From: Podila epigama
Lineage: Eukaryota > Mortierellomycota > Mortierellomycetes > Mortierellales > Mortierellaceae
Length of the DNA stretch: 10,899 nucleotides
Assembly: GCA_015679605.1 (NCBI GenBank)
Contig: JAAAVE010001027.1
Location: 1-10,899, forward strand
Direction: 5' to 3'
The notes below the pieces were generated by a model. The model saw only the letters and a list, made by a program, of their open reading frames with translations, had not been told where the DNA came from and ran no database searches. Numbering within the stretch: position 1 is the stretch's first letter; the number at the start of each line of letters is the position of its first letter. The translations under genes and the position numbers were made by a program. Shown here one piece after another: positions 1 through 6,772 of this stretch.

Positions 1-545
1 TTTTTTTTTGCCAATGTATCTGTGTATCTGTTGGAGAATGTATTCATCATCTTCTTGGCAATTGCCAAGAGAAGCCCCTCCATTGAAAACCCTTCTACAA
101 TAGTCGGTCCCTTTGGGCAAGTGGGCTTTTGTGTGTTCCCTGTCTACAACCCTGTTTTTGCTCCCTGCTCCTCTGCAGGCATGATCGCGCCTTTGTTTAA
201 TTTGTCCTATGGCTGCCACGTTTACCCACCTGAACGCACATGATTTGGATCACTAAAAAAAAAAAGCTGGCTGCTTGCAATTACAGAGCGTGCATTTGTA
301 GAAATAAGATTTTCAGGATTTTCAGTGGTTTTGGTTGCATGCCAAAGAACATTCATTCAAAAGAGCATCCGCACATCACAACTGCTTTTATTTTATCCTC
401 ACAATTTGTTAAATAACCAACCCTTTTGTGTCCAAAGGTCAGTCATTGGAAGGTCATCATCATTCACCATTCGCGCACTCAAAGGCATAAACATTAAAAA
501 CTGTATCATCTAAAAACACGCTCAATTGTCATCGCGACCATTTAG
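1..545. other. Left-edge spacer upstream of OST4, no confident gene
   Basis: The open frames here on both strands are short and resemble no family I know. The stretch begins with nine T, holds an 18-bp perfect palindrome at 53-70 and an A11 run near 255-265, and should include the promoter and 5' leader of OST4. A minus-strand frame is open from position 83 to the edge and could be the first exon of a gene running out of the window, but the evidence is weak (see findings). The bases just before the OST4 start read TTTAG, so a leader-intron acceptor directly before the ATG cannot be excluded. Confidence 0.5.
53..70. repeat. 18-bp perfect palindrome
   Basis: TCTTGGCAATTGCCAAGA equals its own reverse complement. 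It could be a binding site for a dimeric regulator or simply chance. It lies inside the weak minus-strand open frame at the left edge, where it would encode part of a Leu-Ala-Ile-Ala-Lys stretch. Confidence 0.7.
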
Positions 546-653
546 ATGATTACCGATATCCAGCTCACAGCCTTTGCCAACGGCCTTTGCTGTTTAGCCA
601 TGGCCCTTATCGTCGCCTACCACTTTATCAGTGTCAACTCCAAGTCGGCATAG
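546..653 (+). CDS. OST4: Oligosaccharyltransferase subunit OST4 (35 aa)
   Basis: OST4 is the tiny single-span subunit of the ER oligosaccharyltransferase. In yeast it stabilises the contact of the catalytic subunit Stt3 with Ost3 or Ost6, and so supports N-glycosylation. The frame runs from ATG at 546 to TAG at 651-653 without an intron and gives 35 residues, against 36 in yeast and 37 in human. The start MITDIQLTAFAN follows the family pattern (MITD-x-QL-x-x-FAN in human, MISD-x-QL in yeast). It leads into one hydrophobic helix at about residues 13-25, then the conserved YH at 25-26 and a short polar cytosolic end (VNSKSA). The helix contains two adjacent Cys (15-16), which I do not recall from other members. 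It is too short for ordinary ORF thresholds. A canonical AATAAA lies 165 nt after the stop. It lies tail to tail with the next gene. I am confident of the family; expression is inferred. Confidence 0.92.
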   Translation: MITDIQLTAFANGLCCLAMALIVAYHFISVNSKSA

Positions 654-817
654 AAGGAAATAACAAACAGGATTGAACTCGCGACCATTGAGGTCCTTCC
701 TTCTTTTCCGTCCTCTACCCTCCCAACATTGTCACTGTCTCTCAACAACAATCAAGTTTGCAATCCAATACACTGCTGGACAGGGAAAGCCAACCCTTTG
801 TGAGTGTGGCATTCAAC

Positions 818-823
818 AATAAA
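818..823 (+). terminator. Putative poly(A) signal of OST4
   Basis: AATAAA, 165 nt after the OST4 stop codon and upstream of the CA-rich stretch. It is the only canonical plus-strand signal in this spacer, and its placement suits a 3' untranslated region of under 200 nt. Actual cleavage is not visible in the sequence. Confidence 0.45.
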
Positions 824-842
824 AACATTCGTCTCGCAAAAT

Positions 843-886
843 CCACACACATTGCACACACATTACATACACATCGCACACACATA
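843..886. repeat. CA-rich imperfect microsatellite
   Basis: Interrupted (CA)n of the form CACACACATT, repeated about four times with drift. It lies in the spacer between the convergent OST4 gene and the unnamed minus-strand gene. The minus-strand frames it opens (Cys/Val-rich) are products of the repeat and not genes. Confidence 0.7.
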
Positions 887-1145
887 GTGAGAGAGTGAAT
901 GAAAGAACAAAAAGTAACCTTGTCATGCTCAGTACACACGCACTGTGCCCCCCAACCCCTAACTCGATATATTGGACCATTGTCCAAAAATCCCCACCCC
1001 TGGGGAAGACACCCAAAGCCATTCGATTGGCCAGTCAAGTCTTTATAATAGTCATAGTCATCGTGACAGGGGGGGGTCATAACAGGGGGTGTATTGATGG
1101 TTTACAGACACAAGGAAAGAGAGAGAGAGAGACGGGAACGCTTGT

Positions 1146-2962
1146 TCATAGATCGTCATAGCTTAGAATCTGTCGTCTTACAGCAGAACTCGCGCTCTTC
1201 GCGGCCAATGCTCTAGGATCTTGTCCCTGATGATCACCAGTACGCGATGCTGACACCGTGACAGGCACCTCTGGTGGCAGTTTGGGCAATTTGGGCCTAG
1301 GTGGTAATTGGTGAATAACACGCGGAGGCGCTGTAGGCCTAGGTCGAGGACCCGTCTGGACAGCAGCTGCATGAGGTGGAGACATGGACATGGACGAGGA
1401 AAAGGATGCCTTTCGATAGGGCGGTGACATCACCATGGGGGAGCGCGAGCGAGATCGCGAGGGTGATTGAGAGCCAGTTCTGGTAGGAGACTGGTTCCCA
1501 CAGTCAAAATCGGCGCTTGGCCTGCGCACCTTCATATCCTCTGGATCCAGAGGCGGATATCTACCTCTCTGGTGGAGGTGGTGATGATGGTGATGATGAC
1601 TCTCCATGATAAAACTAGGGTGACCATAACTATGCTCCTGATGGTCCTTTGTACTAGCCCGGATAGAGTAATCCTCAAGGTGCAGTGGTGAGGGGGTTGG
1701 TGTTAAAGGCATCGATGAAACATGGTTGGCGTCGTCACTCGGGTGCTTTGTGTGGTCTGCACTGTATTTTCTACCGGCACCATTTCCGTGTGCATCCTGA
1801 ACGAGGGGGGGAAAGGCGAGACAGGGAGGAGTCATGAAGGAAAAAAAAAAAAGAAATATGGCGCGATAGGGACGCGCGTCAATAACAATAACAATAACCA
1901 TAACCATAACAAAAAAAAAACAATAACAATTCCTTTCTCCTTTGACTCGACCTCTATGGCCAGCCTCCCCAATCCCCCCTACGGGTGTGCCCCTGATTCA
2001 TGTCTGTTTTTTTTTTCTTAAGAAAACGAGGGTCAAAAAAAAAAAATCTTACAAGGACGGGAGAACCAAGGTGGCGAGCTACTGGGGCATGGTCAACACT
2101 CTCAATCGATGTTGACGAGTTCCGTCGCTCTTGCGCCTGTCGCTCGTTTCGAATAGCCATCGACGACCGCTTTAGCTTTTTGGGTGGGCATTTCAAAGAG
2201 GCTCCAGCAACAGTTGTCGTTTCTGAGGCAGTGAGAGTGTGATGACTCTGTCCCATCGTGTCATTTCCAGGTGGACTGCGGGAGGGCGAGAGCAGCTGTG
2301 GGTTATTATTACAAGTGGTAAGAGGTGTGTCCACCAAGGCCTTTGCGGACGTTGTGGTGACAGCTCCTGCAGGTTCACGAGCTGCGGACACTTCTGAATG
2401 ACCACGTTTCAGTGAAGTTGCGCTTGAGGTCCGCGTCACTGATGCTGGTGGTGGTGGTCTGCCATTGCTACCGTTACTGTCTAGGGAGTTTTGGTAAGTG
2501 GTCTCTGTTGGTCGCACCTTGTTGCTGCTGCCTCCAGGCTTTGAAGTCTTTGGTCCCTGTCCTGTTCTGAGGGTGTTGGATGGTGAAGGCAGAGTGACGC
2601 CAGCGATAGAAAATATGTCAAACCGTTTTGTTTCCTTTGCCTTGGCTTCTTTGAGTTCCTTTTCCTATAAATGCATGCGTTATTGTTTTATGACATGTCA
2701 GTGCCATACAGACCAAAGGCCCTTTTGTTTTATTTTTATTATCCCTCTCTTGGTTTGCCACCACTTTTGTTCCGACTGGAAGAGTTCATGCTGTCACATC
2801 CCCAACCCCCGCCCCATTAAGCTTTTTTTTTGCTTTCATTAAGCAAGAGAGAGAGAGAAGCAGTTGCATGCTGAGCATCGGCCCTTTTTATTTCGCAAGG
2901 GCGTACATTACTTTCTTCATCTGTTGAAGCAGAGCAAACTTTTCTTGAAGAGTGGTCGCCAT
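1146..2962 (-). CDS. Unnamed Ser/Pro/Arg-rich protein with N-terminal coiled coil, NLS, poly-His and RS repeats (437 aa, 3 exons)
   Basis: I cannot name this gene. The exon model is 2962-2912, 2664-2053 and 1796-1146; both joins are phase 0. Splice sites are GTAATG/ATAG and GTAAGA/TCAG. An in-frame TAA precedes the ATG by two codons, so this start is well placed. Residues 1-31 are rich in Leu, Lys and Glu and look like a short coiled coil. They are followed by the hydrophobic patch FDIFSIAGVTLP at 32-43, the only stretch that looks conserved. After that the protein is almost all low complexity: PPKKLKR at 177-183 (likely nuclear signal), seven His at 288-294, an RS stretch with SP sites at 324-341, a Pro-rich PPRPKLPKLPPEVP at 385-398, and the end RRQILSYDDL. 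This suggests a nuclear, phosphorylated scaffold or RNA-linked protein. That is inference from composition only. A faint resemblance of both ends to NELF-E exists, but there is no RRM. The coding status rests on continuous frame across three exons and matching phases. Confidence 0.72.
2845..2859. repeat. (AG)n microsatellite in first intron of the unnamed gene
   Basis: A short AG repeat which reads as CT on the transcribed strand. It lies shortly after the donor of the 247-nt first intron (2665-2911) of the unnamed gene, so it is probably neutral. Confidence 0.6.
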
Positions 2963-3310
2963 TATTGATTAAGTAGTGAGGGGGGTTGAAGTCTTTCTTT
3001 TTTTTTTTTTGTTCAATGGGTAATTTTTTTTCAGGGTTTTTTTTTTTGTGAAATAGAAAGGAGAGGTTTTATATGTTGAGGTGTGGTAAAATGTACAAAA
3101 GTGGCAGGTTAAATGTATGCCTGGAGATGAGGTTGAGGATGAGGAATATGTGCTGTGCAAAAAGAAGAAGAGTAAAAACGAAATGTGACAAAATGAGGGA
3201 GTGAACAGAGGGTGAAATAATGGAAGGGGTGTGAGACAAGAAAGTGGAAGAGAGGGGGAAGAAGGCGCGGAAAAAAAAAGAGACCAACCAAATTCAAGGG
3301 CGACAAAGTC

Positions 3311-3370
3311 GATATGGATATGGACATGGACATGGACATGGATATGAATATGAATATGAATATGAACATG
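3311..3370. repeat. Hexanucleotide array, (RAYATG) x10
   Basis: Ten uninterrupted 6-bp units in the order GATATG x2, GACATG x3, GATATG, AATATG x3, AACATG. All ten keep ATG and vary only at two transition sites (G/A and T/C), which fits slippage followed by transitions. It lies about 290-350 nt downstream of the ALG1 stop and about 350-410 nt upstream of the unnamed gene's ATG. Confidence 0.9.
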
Positions 3371-3436
3371 GATGCATGGATGTCTGTCTCTACAATAGAC
3401 AATGCTCCTGTCTATGGCTATGAGGGACATTGCAGA

Positions 3437-3468
3437 CATCCATCCATCCATCCATCCACCCATCCATT
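3437..3468. repeat. CATC tetranucleotide microsatellite
   Basis: (CATC)n, with one CACC interruption towards the right end. Together with the hexamer array 66 bp to the left it makes a repeat cluster in the same spacer. It is not coding. Confidence 0.85.
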
Positions 3469-3657
3469 CATACAAACATACGCGCACTCTGCTTTTGCGC
3501 TACGTGTTTGTTAGTTCATGTTTCTTTCTTTTTCATTCACACTCTTTCATATCTATGACCCACCCATCTCAACATACTAATTTACTCTTTCTTTCTCTTT
3601 GCCATGTCTCCATGTATGGTTGTATCCTCATACGTTTGTCTAATCGAAACCGTCAGT

Positions 3658-6333
3658 CTACTCTTCCGTCTCGGCTTCATCAATGTCAATATCGTCTCCA
3701 TCGTTGCTGTACAAAGGCTGGACTGGATTCTCGGCAAACATTTGTGAGTCTGCCCAGGTCTTGTCCAAGTTCCGGAGAAGAGGCAACAACGATATATTCC
3801 AGTTGTCCTCCCAACGTGTCGCCTGGAATGTCGATGCAATCACCTTGCGCATACCCGCCAGCTGCTCCTGTGACTCTGGATGGCCCAGTGGAAAGTCCTT
3901 GAACAACTGCACCAACTGTGTCTTTAGCTCGCTTGCGCTCTCAAAAACAAGTCCGTTCGACTTTGCAACCACAAGCTCTGAAAGTGCAGGGTAATTGAAT
4001 GCACACACTGGTAGTCCACAACCAAACATGTCAACCACCTTCATTGGCAGATCAACTCCTGACGATGACGTATGCAAGGACACACCCAAATCCGCGGATC
4101 CTAATTATCCATACAAGTACAAGTAAAAGTACAGGTACAAAGCAAGGTCAAGTTGAGGCATTTTTAAATGAAATGAGAATAGCCATAGCAAATGTGTTGC
4201 GTATGCGTATGCCGTGTTGCCAAATAATTAACCTTTTTTTTTTTGGCAACACGGCATACGCATACGCAACACATCAATCGAATACTTCTCATTTTTTGCA
4301 GGTCAGCAAACAAAAAAGCAGACGAGCACCCATTCCCACACTCTGAATCACGTCATTTCTAGTTTTTCTTACCGAGCAAGAGTGGGTACTCCTCAGGACT
4401 AAGCCAGGCAGTGACAAAGGCAACGTTCTCAAAGTTCATCTTGCTCATAACTTCCTGATAATGCTCCTTCAACGGTCCCTTGCCAGTGATCACAAACAAC
4501 AGCTTGGGCATAGGACCAGCCTTGTGGTCCTTGTTCTCATCCTTGGACTGATCATCGTACTGCTTGGCCGCATTCAAAAGCATCTGGAAATCCTCGTCAG
4601 CTGTCCAGCTTGTGCTCGAAACAATCAAAATGGGACGGTCCTGACGGAATGTGGCCGGGCTAGAGGCCGACTTTTTCTCAGTAAAGAGTGTCTGACCCTT
4701 TCCAATGGTTGGCAAGAATCCACCACTGTTCAAAGTTTGCTCCTTGACAAGCTTCTCCAACTTTAACTCGTCCATAAACTGAAAACGCAGAATAGGAATT
4801 TTCAAAAATGAAAAAAAGTTTCTTGTTAGAACGCGCTGAATGAAATATCCACACCTTAATGACAACATTAGCGACACAAATGTCATCTGTTACCTCATGA
4901 ATCTCCTCCGTCTCCAGGCGTCGGAAGCTGGCTGGGGCGCGATCGTAGAGAGTGGCAACCTTTCCGCGTTTCTCATACTTGTACAACAGATCACGGGCCA
5001 TCGTGCGGCTGACAGTGAGATGGATCGTTGCCTTGTAGCCCCAAACACGCTCATAGAGTGCCGTAGCCTTGGTAAAGAAGCTATCCTTGCCCAAACGGTG
5101 GGCCACGACCGATGTGCCATAGTTATGCCAATCAATAACCAAATGCTTCTGCTTGAGCCAGTTTACAAACTGCATGACATGCAAGGTAGGAACCGAGGGA
5201 GGATTCTACAAACGAAAATGAAATTTTGCCATAAACGTGTGGTGAGTATTGCATAGTTTGCCGAGGGTTACAAAATGAGATCCCCAGCCAGTTCTTCGAC
5301 CCACGAGTCAAGGACATGAAAAGAGTGGCAAGCCATCTCTCTCTCCACGTTCTCTTTGTTCGCATCTTCCTTCTCTCTCTAATCTTGTTAGCTCTCCTCT
5401 TCCAATGAAACAAAACTCTCCTCAAGTCTCTCCTCCTTGTCCTCCTCGAATTGAACAATTTCTAGATCTTTCATCATTTTCTTTTGTATTGTCCCTTTGA
5501 GGCTTTAGGATGTCATTTCCTTTGCTCTTTTTTTTGTACACATGTCTTTTTCATCTGCTTTCGCTTACCTGGACAACATACACCTCAGGAGCAGCGACTT
5601 TGAACATGGTGACAATAAACAACTGCCAGGCAAGGATAAAGGCCTTGATGGGTGCATAGAGATAGTAGGCAATCCTGGGCAAGTTTTCGGGGACACGAGG
5701 AAGCTCTTTCAAGTAATAGAACTGGATCGAAGGATGGTTTTCAAGATCTTCGGGCAGGCGAGAGCCTATTTTTTTTTTTTAAACCCCCATGTGTAGTGGA
5801 AGGAGATCAGAAAAAAAGTGAAGAGGAAAAAGAGAAAAATAGCACAATGTCAGCAAGTGAAAAAAGAGCAAGGAGTGGTGGGTGAGGCATTATGGATACA
5901 TTAGTTTATCCAAGACTGGAATTTTCTTTTTGAGATTGGCCACAAACAAAAAAAGCTGCAAAGCAAACAGTGGGAGAGATAGACGACTTGAGAGAAATGA
6001 AATGATGCGAGCAAAAAAAAAAAAAAAAATTCGCATAAAACTGATCTGATCACAAGACGTCTTACCCTTGTAGCCAATGACATCTACTCTCCATCCTGCA
6101 TTGACTGCACTGCGTGCATGAAGTAGCATGCGGGGGCTGTGACCGACATCGCCGAGGACAACGACGCAGAAACCACTCTTGCCGATAGGCGAAGGTTTAG
6201 GAGGTTTGGAGGCAATGTAACCAATGAAGCGGAAGATGACCATGAAGGCCAATCCGACAATGATTGCACGCGAATTGGACTTGTCATAGCCGAGCGAGTC
6301 GCGGTCCAACTTGATGTCATTGAGTTGGTCCAT
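3658..6333 (-). CDS. ALG1: Chitobiosyldiphosphodolichol beta-mannosyltransferase ALG1 (541 aa, 5 exons)
   Basis: ALG1 transfers the first mannose from GDP-mannose onto GlcNAc2-PP-dolichol on the cytosolic face of the ER (CAZy GT33, GT-B fold). Exons are 6333-6066, 5765-5569, 5205-4894, 4778-4373 and 4100-3658. Introns are 300, 363, 115 and 272 nt, all GT-AG, with donors GTAAGA, GTAAGC, GTAACA and GTAAGA; phases 1, 0, 0, 1 join perfectly. A membrane anchor lies at about residues 22-42. Family landmarks are GDVGHSPRM (61-69), NPPSVPTL (156-163), DWHNYGTS (180-187), TGKGP (357-361), the signature LHTSSSGVDLPMKVVDMFGC (403-422) and LSELV with NG. A branch-site CTAAC is visible in intron 3 (4829-4825). 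The protein is about 75 residues longer than human ALG1 (464). The extra length includes polar inserts near 277-310 and 334-351 and an acidic tail at 528-541. I rejected an upstream in-frame ATG at 6453 because the added 40 residues are simple Phe/Asn/Lys sequence. The gene is divergent from the zinc-finger gene. Confidence 0.97.
4171..4294. repeat. Long hairpin: perfect 33-bp inverted repeat plus outer 9-bp arms, inside ALG1 intron 4
   Basis: The arm 4192-4224 is the exact reverse complement of 4242-4274, with no mismatch over 33 bp and a 17-nt AT-rich loop (4225-4241). A second, outer pair, AAATGAGAA (4171-4179) and TTCTCATTT (4286-4294), is separated from the inner stem by 12 and 11 unpaired nt. 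The arms contain a GCGTAT repeat. The structure fills the middle of the 272-nt intron (4101-4372) and would form a strong stem-loop in ALG1 pre-mRNA. I see no clear target-site duplication. A foldback or MITE-like remnant, or an intronic small-RNA precursor, are both possible. Confidence 0.95.
6013..6029. repeat. A17 homopolymer in ALG1 intron 1
   Basis: This is the longest homopolymer in the window; it reads as poly-U in ALG1 pre-mRNA. Its length in the assembly should be treated as uncertain. The acceptor of the same intron is unusual in following an A-rich stretch rather than a pyrimidine tract. Confidence 0.8.
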
Positions 6334-6772
6334 CTTTGTAAAAGAATCGATGTTGTTGTTGTTTTTTTTTTGTCCCCAAAAGCTGGGTGTTTTGTTTTTG
6401 AGAAAAGGAATAAAATAGAAAAAAAAAAGGAAATGTGTTTGTCCTTGAAGCAATAAAAGGGTGAAAAGAGAGAAAAAGAAAGCTTATCCCCCAGAAAGAA
6501 AGAAGAAAGTATCACTGACAAATCGGCCGAATTTCTCTAATTGACCATTGGATAAAAAGTGATTTTTCTAATTGCCGATAAAAAAGTGGTAGACATGCAT
6601 TTCTGACCATTGACACTTCAACACGGACATCGCACGTACATCACACGTAAATTTGCATCCTAGACTTTGAGATTTGACCCAGAATTGAAAGGCACAGAGC
6701 ACACGAGGACACCTTTCAAAGCACAACTTTGCATCCATCCAACTCGACTCTTTTGTACAACAGCATCCAACC
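6334..6772. promoter_or_regulatory. Divergent promoter of ALG1 and the ZC3HC1-type gene
   Basis: 439 nt separate the two start codons, so both promoters and leaders lie here. On the plus strand an ATTGG at 6547-6551 gives a CCAAT box for ALG1, about 215 nt upstream of its ATG. Two related modules, CTAATTG followed by GATAAAAAGTG, occur at 6537-6561 and 6568-6588. Two CACGTA-like sites lie at about 6634-6650. The ALG1-proximal side is A-rich, with a GTT/GTTG repeat close to its ATG. Binding is inferred from motif shape only. Confidence 0.6.

Larger units (their letters stand above)
654..1145. other. Convergent 3' spacer, no gene seen
   Basis: This spacer holds the OST4 poly(A) signal at 818-823, the CA-rich microsatellite at 843-886, a (GA)7 run at 1119-1132 and short G runs near 1070-1090. 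On the minus strand a TATAAA variant at 1042-1047 lies about 100 nt after the stop of the neighbouring gene and could act as its poly(A) signal. Open frames on either strand are compositionally simple and match no family I know. Confidence 0.6.
2963..3657. other. Spacer between ALG1 3' end and the unnamed gene, repeat-rich, no gene
   Basis: This 695-nt stretch must hold the 3' untranslated region of ALG1 and the promoter of the unnamed gene, both on the minus strand. It carries T runs near 2997-3011 and 3040-3048, an A/G-rich section at about 3150-3280, the hexamer array at 3311-3370 and the CATC array at 3437-3468. I see no canonical minus-strand AATAAA for ALG1. The long frames here (poly Asp-Met on plus, Ser/Phe/His-rich on minus) come from simple sequence. 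Confidence 0.6.

Noticed and set aside
663-690. tRNA-like 3' half (GGATTGAACTCGCGACC, which reads like a T-arm on the minus strand)
   Set aside because: The bases that should close the T stem do not pair, and no acceptor, D or anticodon stem can be formed around it.
1954-2052. Extension of the unnamed gene's exon 2 past position 2053 without splicing
   Set aside because: The read-through is homopolymer-derived (Phe and Lys runs) and ends quickly, whereas a consensus GTAAGA donor and a TCAG acceptor restore a long frame in phase.
3311-3468. CRISPR-like array
   Set aside because: The repeats are contiguous 6-bp and 4-bp units without spacers; this is a eukaryotic microsatellite cluster.
2969-3487. 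172-codon minus-strand frame, His/Ile and Ser/Phe-rich
   Set aside because: It is built from microsatellites and homopolymers in the spacer and resembles no protein.
3314-3514. Plus-strand frame encoding a poly Asp-Met/Asn-Met protein
   Set aside because: It is a direct translation of the hexamer array, with no conserved part and no support outside the repeat.
3402-3902. 166-codon plus-strand frame
   Set aside because: It is antisense to the last ALG1 exon and begins in the CATC microsatellite; composition is that of a shadow frame.
4192-4274. Rho-independent terminator
   Set aside because: The stem is followed on neither strand by a suitable exit and lies inside a spliced nuclear intron; the genome is eukaryotic.
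6334-6453. Upstream in-frame ATG that would extend ALG1 by 40 residues
   Set aside because: The added sequence is Phe/Asn/Lys simple repeat from homopolymers; the ATG at 6333 has a good context and is followed at once by the membrane anchor and family motifs.
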